Source of the DNA: Sphingobacteruim zhuxiongii
GTDB taxonomy: Bacteria; Bacteroidota; Bacteroidia; Sphingobacteriales; Sphingobacteriaceae
Direction of reading: 5' to 3'
Assembly (NCBI RefSeq): GCF_009557615.1
Contig: NZ_CP045652.1
Span: 2,542,001-2,606,000 of the forward strand
DNA: 64,000 nucleotides
Position numbers and translations under genes: made by a program. Under the pieces are notes generated by a model. It did no database searches and had not been told where the DNA came from. It saw only the letters and a program-made list of their open reading frames with translations. This document shows, piece after piece, positions 46,476-54,503 of the stretch (positions are counted from its first letter, which is position 1; each line of letters opens with the position of its first letter).

Positions 46476-46601
46476 CGTTTATAGAGACCTTTCACTGACA
46501 TGCTGTCCGCAAGCAAAAAACGGATCATACCGAAAGTTTGGGGGGTAAAGATTTTTAAGCATACAATTTCATCACTCTGTACAGGAAGAATGTTGTGTCC
46601 C

Positions 46602-47546
46602 TTACGCCACGGAAGACGCTTCTGAAGCTTTGAGTTTTGCATTGAAGGATTCTGCGGAAGCATTGGTACTTCTATTGTCGAAGTAGTGTAGGATGTATTG
46701 ATGATGCGCTGCAATGGATTTTGCCACGCTCTCAAAGGAAGCAATACCCGCATTCTCAACCTGATTGTGCCATAGGCCTAGCTTGGTAAATGCTACCTTT
46801 TTGTCCTTGCATTTGTTGAAGATGTCCCCTAAGGCAATTCCAAGATCATAAGCCTGTTTTAGCTTGGGGAACCGCAGGAATAATAATTCAGCACGATGTT
46901 TCTGGCTTTCCGACCATCGGCTTGGATGCTTGAACAATAGGTGTCTGGATCTAGCCAACAGCTGTTTGAGCGTATCACCATTTGGCAACAATTCCGGTTC
47001 ATACGGGATCCCTCGCTTTCGTGATTCCATTATTTTCTTGCTTTCTGCATCCAAGACTTCCCAACGATACTTGATACGGAGTTCCTGCACGGCATCGTAA
47101 GCTAACTTTTGGACATGGAACCGATCGACCACACGTCTGGCATTTCTGAAACATCTACGGATTGCCTTGGCCATGTTGGGAGCCATATCCATGGTCACCT
47201 CCTTTACCTTATTCCTCGAGCGCAAGGGTATTCGCTCGAGAACAGCCATGATATCCTCAGCCTTGGTACCCTTTATAGTTGCTAAAATCGTTCCTTTACG
47301 CCCTTTTGCCGATTTACTGCTAACAATGGTATATAATTCACCGTTGCTGAAGCTGGTCTCATCAATGCTCAGGTGTTCCGATATGTTTTCAGGGAACAAT
47401 GTCCAGCTCTCGGCATGAGGCTTTTGGTCCCAATCATGGAAATCACTGAGGTGGTTCTTGTATTGATCCTGTAGTTGTTTGCCGTCCATCTGGAAGAACA
47501 GACCTACCAATTGGGCGCTTACAGGGTAGCTATCCAAATATCTTCT
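46602..47546 (-). pseudogene. ISAon1-type transposase, frame B (copy 1), frameshifted C-terminus
   Basis: The main transposase part (DDE type) of copy 1. The frame is open from about 47546; a TTG at 47537 is a possible start. Conserved features are HLSIDETSFSNGELYT, EVTMDMAPNMAKA, VVDRFHVQKLA and the last acidic residue in NASAESFNAKLK. After this the frame ends early with KASEASSVA. In the diverged copy 3 the same place reads KAFRSQFRGV. Inserting one T at the GCTTCAG position would restore a C-terminus ending at 46555. The protein is thus truncated by about 16 residues after the catalytic Glu region. Confidence 0.85.
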
Positions 47547-47883
47547 TTAAAAAAAGCCCGAATTCCGTAGTCATTCGAGCGCCCTCACGCACTAGGTTCC
47601 AATCTCTTGTGATGATATCTCCGGTATCCAGTACCGTCCATCGACGACGGCGGATATGTAGCGTAACTTTCTGGCCTCGAATGGGAAAGTCTGAAATTTC
47701 AGTAGAAGGCATAAAACCCTTTGACTCCAACTTGCTGTGCTCATAGCCTGTCGGAGCAATATTAAGTTCATCTAAATAAATATGGAGTTGATTGTCGACC
47801 TGATCAACTTCTAAAATCTGGAAGTATTCCAAAAGCCCTTCGGGCATCAATAAGGATAGTAATTTACGTTCGGCTTCTTGCAA
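47530..47883 (-). CDS. ISAon1-type transposase N-terminal region, frame A (copy 1)
   Basis: A 117-residue DNA-binding N-terminal part (EGLLEYFQILEVDQVDNQ, SDFPIRGQKVTLHIRRRRW). It is identical to frame A of copy 2. The start is a TTG (first residues MQEAERKLL). The end overlaps frame B by eight bases, with frame B in +1. The junction has the run CTTTTTTTAAAG, so one product may be made by frameshifting, or B may be started separately. Confidence 0.85.
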   Translation of the reverse strand: MQEAERKLLSLLMPEGLLEYFQILEVDQVDNQLHIYLDELNIAPTGYEHSKLESKGFMPSTEISDFPIRGQKVTLHIRRRRWTVLDTGDIITRDWNLVREGARMTTEFGLFLKKIFG

Positions 47884-48148
47884 GGGATATTTGTATTAAA
47901 GACGCTAAACTAAGAAATTTTTAACACTCCCCCCAAGAATTCAGCTTGATCCCAAAAAACCTTGGGAGAATAACACAACTCTTCCAATCGGCATAAATTG
48001 TAATTCAAAAAAAACACCCTAGGCAGTTTGAATGAATGTAGATTAAAAATAGCAACCCTATTATGTCTACTGTCTTCCAAATTAAATCAAATTATCAAAA
48101 GTCATAATCCATTCTTTATCTCAAAGCCAGTAACTCAATTTGAGATCG

Positions 48149-49081
48149 CTATAGAATTTTGTACTTCAGTTTAGAATTAAGATATTGTATCGGAAACGCC
48201 ATGAGTAACGAAATAACGATAGTTAATATCCATTTATAAACAGTCGACTGAATTCCGTAAATCGTCAGAAGATTTATAATAAATAAGTGAGTAAAATAAA
48301 TCGACGAAGAAATAAAGGAGATCAACTTCCCATACGATGAATCTATTTTTATTTCTTTTACAGCCATAAACAATAACGGCGTTATTAATATTAAAGAGAA
48401 TTGAATGTCAAAGATTGGATTAGGATAGCGATATGAAAACTGAGCGTTCAATAAAATCTCAATGAGAAACAAGAAAACCACAAATAGAAATGCAACCTTA
48501 GAGATCTTAAAACCATGCTTTTTTATAGAATAGCCTATAATTAAAAGCGGAAGACAAACGAATGCAAAATTCCGATAGGACAGTACAATAAACCTGAAAA
48601 ATGTGTCAACCTTTTCATTAAAACTATAAACAGCTGAGTATTCGATTACACATCCTACGAAAAACAATGCAAAAGCAGTCGGAAGAGGCTTAAACCACTT
48701 CTTGTCTTTCAAATAGTACAAAACTATACCCGCAAGCAACATATGAACAATATACCACAGGTGCGCGTAGCCATTTAAAACGAATATCAGCTTTATCAAT
48801 ACTTTTGGTTCCACATTCCAAAACGGAAAATACACAAGAGTCCAAAAAACAAAAAGAATAATCAATCGAGAACACCATTGCATAAGTCTCTCTTTGTTGT
48901 TAATGGAATCAAAATAAAATCCCGAAATTAAAATAAAGGAAGGCACAGCTATTCTGAAGATCCCTTGGTCGAAAATGAAAGCGAGCTTTCCGTCTACATC
49001 CGAAAACAAGCTACAGTGTATTCCGACAACGAAAAGCGACAAAAACAACTTGTAATAATCAAGAGATGCAATTCTTTCCAT
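48149..49081 (-). CDS. Acyltransferase 3 family membrane protein
   Basis: A 310-residue inner-membrane protein with about ten hydrophobic helices. The N-terminal segment RIASLDYYKLFLSLFVVGIHC has the family histidine (GIHC) that acts in acyl transfer, and ILISGFYF follows. Such enzymes (OafA/WecH type) O-acetylate surface polysaccharides, lipids or peptides; the acceptor is not known. It lies between two inverted IS copies and may be accessory DNA. A TATTTTTG promoter element is found on the minus strand at 49103-49110. Confidence 0.85.
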   Translation of the reverse strand: MERIASLDYYKLFLSLFVVGIHCSLFSDVDGKLAFIFDQGIFRIAVPSFILISGFYFDSINNKERLMQWCSRLIILFVFWTLVYFPFWNVEPKVLIKLIFVLNGYAHLWYIVHMLLAGIVLYYLKDKKWFKPLPTAFALFFVGCVIEYSAVYSFNEKVDTFFRFIVLSYRNFAFVCLPLLIIGYSIKKHGFKISKVAFLFVVFLFLIEILLNAQFSYRYPNPIFDIQFSLILITPLLFMAVKEIKIDSSYGKLISFISSSIYFTHLFIINLLTIYGIQSTVYKWILTIVISLLMAFPIQYLNSKLKYKIL

Positions 49082-49102
49082 TAATTCAGATTAAAAATTT
49101 CA

Positions 49103-49110
49103 CAAAAATA
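49103..49110 (-). promoter_or_regulatory. -7 promoter element for the acyltransferase
   Basis: The minus strand reads TATTTTTG, an exact TAnnTTTG match, 22 bases before the start codon at 49081. Confidence 0.45.
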
Positions 49111-49327
49111 ATTGGTTATTTTAAAAAAAGCCATCGATTCGGAGAGAAAAAATATAGAGTTGCCAAATATCTACTACAATTAGGAATATTGGGCAACTAA
49201 ATTTTTCTCTTATAATCGAAATCTTAGACAAAACCGCTTGAAATAGGGAAAGGCAAAAAAAGTAGAAAAACCGTTAAGTACTGCAAAAGGGCAGACTTAT
49301 CATAACACTAATACCGCGATTCAAAAA

Positions 49328-49843
49328 TTATTTACTAAAATCCAACTCTGAATCTATCATTATCAAATACATTTGCAAATGTCTGTTTTTCGTGCTTTTC
49401 AAGCTAAACTTAAAGTCTTCCATTAGCTTTTTGTCAATCTTAGATAACTCTTGAACAGTTAACATAGTATTGCGAGGCAACGCATAGAACATATAATGGA
49501 TTGCTCCTGTTGATTTAACCACAAACAGAATTGATAATTTTTCCTTTCGGAGATTAAGATTGTCTACTTTCTCTTTTGACAAAACACCTACAACCAATTG
49601 CTTCCACGCGTCTTTATTTATCGCGAAGACATCGACATCAAAGGTCCTCAAGCCGTCTATTATCTCTTTATTTTCTGGAAAAACGGGCTTATTCTATAAT
49701 TCAATAAAAAAGCGTATACTATCGAAGCTTAAAGAAACTTTATGAATCGAGCCGATTATTCAATGCTCTCCTGCTGACATACTCTGTCCAAAACTTGTCT
49801 GCATAAAGACTACACCGAGAATAATTACAAAATATTTTTTCAT
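49328..49843 (-). pseudogene. Decayed secreted-protein gene with two in-frame stops
   Basis: A single frame of 172 codons runs from the ATG at 49843 to the stop at 49328. It begins with a signal peptide (MKKYFVIILGVVFMQTSFGQ) and is broken by TGA after SAGEH and by TAG after RFFIEL. The rest reads DGLRTFDVDVFAINKDAWKQL and onward without further stops. The length and signal peptide recall small exported proteins of Bacteroidota (DUF5043-like, uncertain). It lies in the segment between the inverted IS copies and is probably a pseudogene. Only the last 107 codons remain as an uninterrupted frame. Confidence 0.6.
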
Positions 49844-50006
49844 AAATATTTCGTTTTAAAGCATTAATAATCGACAGAGCCTAGCGTGTGTTAAAATACT
49901 CATTAACATGATGCATTTACATGCAAAATGTTGCAAAAAAAACTAAATAAAATGTACTGTCGCAGATTGCACAAATCTTACGTTTAGATAAAAAACCAAT
50001 TTAACT

Positions 50007-50681
50007 ATGAAAAAAGCAACAACCATTGTACTGTGCAGCTTATTATGGCTCTTCGCCAGCTGTTCAAAAGACAAAAATGACGAGTACTGGCAAAAAAAAG
50101 CGGATGATAAATATCAAGAGATTGAAAACTTAGTTTACAGTGTCTCATGTGAAAATATCGATGATTTTGAAATTATGTCATACAATAGCACTTACTTCCC
50201 TGTTCATAAAAACATAAAGTCCCGTTTCGAAAATCTTATCGAAGAGCACAGATACTATCGCACTAAATGGTTTGATATAGAACCTCAAATCAATTTTAGT
50301 TTAAACGTCTGGGTAATAAACCCTCCTGTCGAGCTTATTTGTCACCAAGGACGTCCAAAATTACGGTATGCACAAGATCTGACTCTAGAAGAAACCAATA
50401 AATTTATTTTATCGAATTATAAGAAACTTAAGGAATTTTATAACGACGTACCTTGTACAGATCCGAAAGATTGGCAGGCGATAATCGTTAGTAAAGATTG
50501 TCGTTGTGAATTCGTAACTGCACATAAAACCATTAGAGTCTCGGAGTTCTACGAACTTCTAAATGTTCAGAAGGTGCTTGATTGGCAATGGCGAGTCCTT
50601 AGTGAAGTGAAATGTGATGAACCTTGCACAATAAAACTCGGACCAATAATTTGCAAGGATGGTAAACCTTACGTGCAATAA
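50007..50681 (+). CDS. Hypothetical lipoprotein with multiple cysteines
   Basis: A 224-residue lipoprotein (lipobox LFASC, about Cys19). The mature part has eight or so further cysteines (VSCENID, LICHQG, VPCTDP, KDCRCEF, VKCDEPC, IICKDG), which suggests disulfides in an exported protein. No family is recognised. It lies between the inverted IS copies on the plus strand, just upstream of copy 2, and may be accessory DNA. A TACGTTTA near-match to the -7 element precedes it. Confidence 0.65.
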   Translation: MKKATTIVLCSLLWLFASCSKDKNDEYWQKKADDKYQEIENLVYSVSCENIDDFEIMSYNSTYFPVHKNIKSRFENLIEEHRYYRTKWFDIEPQINFSLNVWVINPPVELICHQGRPKLRYAQDLTLEETNKFILSNYKKLKEFYNDVPCTDPKDWQAIIVSKDCRCEFVTAHKTIRVSEFYELLNVQKVLDWQWRVLSEVKCDEPCTIKLGPIICKDGKPYVQ

Positions 50682-50857
50682 GATTTGAAATCGAAAAGCA
50701 AACTACCGTGAAGTTTGTTTATGAAACTTTAGGTCTGTATTAATATCAGATTTTAATACCACTACCCATACCGGAAGTTGCTTCATTTGGATCAAGCTGA
50801 ATTCTTGGGGCGAGTGTTAAAAATTTCTTAGTTTAGCGTCTTTAATACAAATATCCC

Positions 50858-51211
50858 TTGCAAGAAGCCGAACGTAAATTACTATCCTTATTGATGCCCG
50901 AAGGGCTTTTGGAATACTTCCAGATTTTAGAAGTCGATCAGGTCGACAATCAACTCCATATTTACTTAGATGAACTTAATATTGCTCCGACAGGCTATGA
51001 GCACAGCAAGTTGGAGTCAAAGGGTTTTATGCCTTCTACTGAAATTTCAGACTTTCCCATTCGAGGCCAGAAAGTTACGCTACATATCCGCCGTCGTCGA
51101 TGGACGGTACTGGATACCGGAGATATCATCACAAGAGATTGGAACCTAGTGCGTGAGGGCGCTCGAATGACTACGGAATTCGGGCTTTTTTTAAAGAAGA
51201 TATTTGGATAG
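50858..51211 (+). CDS. ISAon1-type transposase N-terminal region, frame A (copy 2)
   Basis: 117 residues, identical in sequence to frame A of copy 1. It ends eight bases inside frame B, which lies in the +1 frame. The CTTTTTTTAAAG run lies at 51185-51196. Confidence 0.85.
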   Translation: MQEAERKLLSLLMPEGLLEYFQILEVDQVDNQLHIYLDELNIAPTGYEHSKLESKGFMPSTEISDFPIRGQKVTLHIRRRRWTVLDTGDIITRDWNLVREGARMTTEFGLFLKKIFG

Positions 51212-52139
51212 CTACCCTGTAAGCGCCCAATTGGTAGGTCTGTTCTTCCAGATGGACGGCAAACAACTACAGGATCAATACAAGAACCACCTCAGTGATT
51301 TCCATGATTGGGACCAAAAGCCTCATGCCGAGAGCTGGACATTGTTCCCTGAAAACATATCGGAACACCTGAGCATTGATGAGACCAGCTTCAGCAACGG
51401 TGAATTATATACCATTGTTAGCAGTAAATCGGCAAAAGGGCGTAAAGGAACGATTTTAGCAACTATAAAGGGTACCAAGGCTGAGGATATCATGGCTGTT
51501 CTCGAGCGAATACCCTTGCGCTCGAGGAATAAGGTAAAGGAGGTGACCATGGATATGGCTCCCAACATGGCCAAGGCAATCCGTAGATGTTTCAGAAATG
51601 CCAGACGTGTGGTCGATCGGTTCCATGTCCAAAAGTTAGCTTACGATGCCGTGCAGGAACTCCGTATCAAGTATCGTTGGGAAGTCTTGGATGCAGAAAG
51701 CAAGAAAATAATGGAATCACGAAAGCGAGGGATCCCGTATGAACCGGAATTGTTGCCAAATGGTGATACGCTCAAACAGCTGTTGGCTAGATCCAGACAC
51801 CTATTGTTCAAGTATCCAAGCCGATGGTCGGAAAGCCAGAAACATCGTGCTGAATTATTATTCCTGCGGTTCCCCAAGCTAAAACAGGCTTATGATCTTG
51901 GAATTGCCTTAGGGGACATCTTCAACAAATGCAAGGACAAAAAGGTAGCATTTACCAAGCTAGGCCTATGGCACAATCAGGTTGAGAATGCGGGTATTGC
52001 TTCCTTTGAGAGCGTGGCAAAATCCATTGCAGCGCATCATCAATACATCCTACACTACTTCGACAATAGAAGTACCAATGCTTCCGCAGAATCCTTCAAT
52101 GCAAAACTCAAAGCTTCAGAAGCGTCTTCCGTGGCGTAA
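51195..52139 (+). pseudogene. ISAon1-type transposase, frame B (copy 2), frameshifted C-terminus
   Basis: It matches frame B of copy 1 except for Tyr instead of His in LLFKYPSRW. The frame is open from 51195, with a TTG at 51204 as a possible start. Conserved motifs are SIDETSFSNGELYT, VTMDMAPN, VDRFHVQKLA and NASAESFNAKLK. The same single missing T as in copy 1 shifts the frame after KA. Without it the frame would continue FRSVFRGVRDTTFFLYRVMK to 52186. Confidence 0.85.
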
Positions 52140-52259
52140 GGGACACAACATTCTTCCTGTACAGAGTGATGAAATTGTATGCTTAAAAATCTTTACCCCC
52201 CAAACTTTCGGTATGATCCTATGATCCCTTCATTTCGGATCAGCATCAAAACCTGTGGA

Positions 52260-53252
52260 TTAAGCAAATAATTTGGTCAATCTGAACAGGAAGAAATTGA
52301 TATCACCTACTCCCCTAAACTGACTTCTGAAAGCTTTTATCTTTGCATTGAAAGACTCTGCGGATGCATTAGTACTTCTGTTGTCGAAGTAGTTCAATAT
52401 TTTTTTGTGATGGATATTTATGGTTCTGGAGACGGTATTGAATGACCTGAAGCCAGCTTGTTCAACTTTATCCGCCCATTTAGCTAGTCTGGTAAAGGCA
52501 TAGATCTTATCAATTGTTGTGTTGAAGATCCAAGAGAGTTCCTGAGCTAGCCTATAGGCCTTTTCAACATCCGGATATCGTTCAAATAGTACAGCAGCCC
52601 TTTCTCTTTGTTCTAAAGTCCATTTATGTTCACTCTTATAAAGCAGGTACCGGCTTCTTGCCAGCATTTGTTTTACGGTATCTCCATTGGGTAATAGTTC
52701 TGGCAGATAGGTTTCTTTCACTTTCCTAGCCGCTTCAATAGCTTGGTTTTCCTCCTCTATTGCCTGCCAGCGGTGCTTTATCCTTATTTCTTGAAGCGCT
52801 TCAGTGGCTAATTGCTGGACATGGAAACGGTCTATTACCTGAACAGCATTGGGAAAGCATCTTTTGGCTATCAGTCCCATATTACCAGCTAGATCAAGTG
52901 TTATCTCCTGAACTTTATTGCGTAATTGATGTGGAATCTTTTGAAGGATGGGGATAATGTTCTCTGATTTTGTGCCGCTTAGTATAGCGACAATAGTCCC
53001 CTTTTTACCATGTGCTTCTTTGTTGGTAACAACGGTATAGAGCTCCCCATGGGATAGGCAGGTCTCGTCAATGGAAAGATGGCCGCTGATATTTTGGGGG
53101 AAGATCAATCCATCCCTTGCATTTTCGCGATGCTCCCAATCCTGGAAACCGCTTAGTTTATTGCGGTAATATCTCCTTAATTTACTGGCTGATATTCCAT
53201 AAAATGAACTGATGGTCTGGATGCTATGTGCTTGGCTGTCCGCTGATCCCTT
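52260..53252 (-). CDS. ISAon1-type transposase, frame B (copy 3), full-length
   Basis: The frame is open from 53252 to the stop at 52260 (about 330 residues), in +1 relative to frame A. A TTG start inside it at 53108 would give only 282 residues, but the upstream part (SFYGISASKLRRYYRNKL) aligns with the other copies and is part of the protein. DDE-type motifs are SIDETCLSHGELYT, EITLDLAGNMG, VIDRFHVQQLA and NASAESFNAKIK. The C-terminus FRSQFRGVGDINFFLFRL is intact, so this copy could supply active transposase. Confidence 0.85.
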   Translation of the reverse strand, partial: KGSADSQAHSIQTISSFYGISASKLRRYYRNKLSGFQDWEHRENARDGLIFPQNISGHLSIDETCLSHGELYTVVTNKEAHGKKGTIVAILSGTKSENIIPILQKIPHQLRNKVQEITLDLAGNMGLIAKRCFPNAVQVIDRFHVQQLATEALQEIRIKHRWQAIEEENQAIEAARKVKETYLPELLPNGDTVKQMLARSRYLLYKSEHKWTLEQRERAAVLFERYPDVEKAYRLAQELSWIFNTTIDKIYAFTRLAKWADKVEQAGFRSFNTVSRTINIHHKKILNYFDNRSTNASAESFNAKIKAFRSQFRGVGDINFFLFRLTKLFA

Positions 53253-53589
53253 TTAAAAAAGCCGCGAAATCCTGTGTGATCCGCGTTCCTTTAGCTACTA
53301 ATTCCCAATTCCTGTAAACCACTTGATCAGTATCCTGGTTAAGCCATCTGCGTCGTTTGACATGAAGATAGACCTGCTGTCCGCGAATAGGAAAATCTTG
53401 CAGGGTTACAGGTTCATAAAAGCCTTTTGAAACTAGTTTATTGTGTTCAAATTCCTCTGGGATAATATTCATCTCTTCTAGAAAAATATCTAAGCGACCC
53501 TCGCCTTGGGAATAGTGGGTCATCTCAAAATAATCGGAAACTCCTTCAGGAATGATAAGGGGCATTAAAGCTTTAAATGAATCGTGCAT
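53224..53589 (-). CDS. ISAon1-type transposase N-terminal region, frame A (copy 3)
   Basis: A 121-residue N-terminal part (EGVSDYFEMTHYSQGEGRLD, QDFPIRGQQVYLHVKRRRW), starting with ATG at 53589. It is the homologue of frame A in copies 1 and 2. It overlaps frame B, and the junction has GCTTTTTTAAAAGG, closely similar to the run in the other copies. Confidence 0.85.
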   Translation of the reverse strand: MHDSFKALMPLIIPEGVSDYFEMTHYSQGEGRLDIFLEEMNIIPEEFEHNKLVSKGFYEPVTLQDFPIRGQQVYLHVKRRRWLNQDTDQVVYRNWELVAKGTRITQDFAAFLKGISGQPST

Positions 53590-53690
53590 CTCTCTAAAAG
53601 TTCAAAGCACAAATATCTATTTATTTTTTATCCCCTCCACAACTTTTGTACTTGATCCTTCATTTCTCCAAAAAACGACAACTTTAATCA

Positions 53691-53726
53691 AAAAAAAGCG
53701 AACATCTTACGATATTCGCTTTTTTT
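53691..53726 (-). terminator. Terminator of tRNA-Leu
   Basis: The arms AAAAAAAGCGAA-C-ATC and GAT-A-TTCGCTTTTTTT pair around TTAC. It lies two bases after the minus-strand tRNA-Leu and has a T-run on the minus strand. Confidence 0.85.
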
Positions 53727-53728
53727 AG

Positions 53729-53810
53729 TACCCAGGGCCGGGATCGAACCGGCACGAATTGCTTCATTGGTGTTTGAGACCAACGCGTCTACCAATTCCG
53801 CCACCTGGGC
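53729..53810 (-). tRNA. tRNA-Leu (anticodon CAA)
   Basis: An 82-base class II tRNA with a variable arm. The acceptor is GCCCAGG/CCTGGGT, the D-arm contains GGCGGAATTGGTAGACGC, the anticodon loop is CTCAAAC (CAA) and the T-arm contains GGTTCGATCCC. CCA is not encoded. A consensus promoter lies upstream. Confidence 0.95.
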
Positions 53811-53831
53811 ATATTCCGTTTTGGAATGATG

Positions 53832-53861
53832 CAAATATAGGGCTTCTCCTCAATTCTGCAA
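53832..53861 (-). promoter_or_regulatory. Promoter of tRNA-Leu
   Basis: On the minus strand a TTG (53861-53859) is followed after 19 bases by TATATTTG (53839-53832), a full Bacteroidota consensus. Confidence 0.75.
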
Positions 53862-53963
53862 AACTTTATTTATCACAAGTCCTAAACTAACTGATTTTGA
53901 ACTTATTTATTTTCAAAACGTCATCCATAAGATCAAAAACAAGCATCTAAACATGACTATTAG

Positions 53964-54479
53964 CTACATATTAATGCTATCATATGCCCAATGAAGCAGT
54001 GCCTGTCGTTGTTTCTTTCGGCATTGCAGATCTCCAAAATTGCAATTTCCTTTTACTTGAGCGACATGCCTAGACATAGCCTTCCAGCGCTTTATTTGCC
54101 GAGCATCGTCTTCAGAACGTCGCCCAATATAATAACGGCAGTACCACTGAAACCAACCGCGCGGGTCTTGCGGATGAATCCAACCTTTTGCTTGCCAAAC
54201 AGACAAGGGTTGCGATGCATGTACACCAAAAAAATTAAGACCTGCGTCTCCCCTTGCCTCTTCTCCATGATATAACTTGGCCGACTCAAACCAAGAACTT
54301 GGAAATTCATCGCGGCAATCGCCCAAATAGCGCCCACCAAATACACCTAGTTCAAGCATTTCTTGTGGACTCAATGCGGGTTGAAACTCCAGGTCAAAAT
54401 CCTCTCCAATTGCAGCAACCAGTTCATACGAATAGTTTTGTTGCATCGAGTCGTTAACCCGAATTAGTTTAGCATCCAT
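53964..54479 (-). CDS. Conserved uncharacterised protein rich in Trp, Arg and Cys
   Basis: A 171-residue soluble protein. Its central and C-terminal parts have a striking conserved look: GVFGGRYLGDCRDEFP, GWIHPQDPRGWFQWYCRYYIGRR, EDDARQIKRWKAMSRHVAQV, and CRKKQRQALLHWAYDS. I recall such a protein being widespread in bacteria and some eukaryotes without an assigned role. The high content of W, R and Q in the C-terminal half might suit nucleic-acid or cofactor binding, which is a guess. It starts 25 bases after the metallophosphoesterase gene and is likely co-transcribed with it. Confidence 0.7.
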   Translation of the reverse strand: MDAKLIRVNDSMQQNYSYELVAAIGEDFDLEFQPALSPQEMLELGVFGGRYLGDCRDEFPSSWFESAKLYHGEEARGDAGLNFFGVHASQPLSVWQAKGWIHPQDPRGWFQWYCRYYIGRRSEDDARQIKRWKAMSRHVAQVKGNCNFGDLQCRKKQRQALLHWAYDSINM

Positions 54480-54503
54480 GGAGATAAAGATAGCGATAAT
54501 TCG

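Larger units (their letters stand above)
46514..47960 (-). mobile_element. ISAon1-type (ISL3-like) insertion sequence, copy 1
   Basis: The element proper is 46522-47952 (1431 bp). It is bordered by 8-bp target duplications CAAAAAAC at 46514-46521 and 47953-47960. The terminal repeats are imperfect: GGATCATACCGAAAG at one end and GGATCAAGCTGAATT at the other. Two frames (A and B) are inside. The ends were found by comparing it with the inverted copy at 50789-52219, where similarity stops exactly at these points. An 8-bp duplication fits the ISL3 group. The transposase frame B is broken near its end by a one-base deletion shared with copy 2. Confidence 0.9.
50781..52235 (+). mobile_element. ISAon1-type (ISL3-like) insertion sequence, copy 2
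   Basis: The element proper is 50789-52219 (1431 bp), followed by an extra 8 bases TATGATCC (52220-52227) that repeat its own last 8 bases. Target duplications CTTCATTT flank it at 50781-50788 and 52228-52235. It is almost identical to copy 1 but inverted. I noticed one coding change (His to Tyr in LLFKYPSRW) and one base in the left terminal region. Both copies share the same one-base deletion in frame B. Its right target site overlaps the left target duplication of copy 3. Confidence 0.9.
52229..53666 (-). mobile_element. ISAon1-type (ISL3-like) insertion sequence, copy 3 (diverged)
   Basis: The element proper is 52237-53658 (1422 bp), with 8-bp target duplications TTCATTTC at 52229-52236 and 53659-53666. 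The terminal repeats are GGATCAGCATCAAAACC and GGATCAAGTACAAAAGT. It carries the same A/B gene order as copies 1 and 2, with clearly different but related proteins. Unlike those, its B frame has an intact C-terminus. It is inserted next to copy 2 and close to tRNA-Leu. Confidence 0.9.

Noticed and set aside
46514..52235. Composite transposon made of IS copies 1 and 2 with the segment between them
   Set aside because: Each IS copy has its own pair of target duplications, and the outer flanks do not share one; they are independent insertions.
46444..53728. Integrative element using the tRNA-His or tRNA-Leu 3' end as attachment site
   Set aside because: No integrase gene and no repeat of either tRNA 3' end were seen; the insertions are explained by IS elements.
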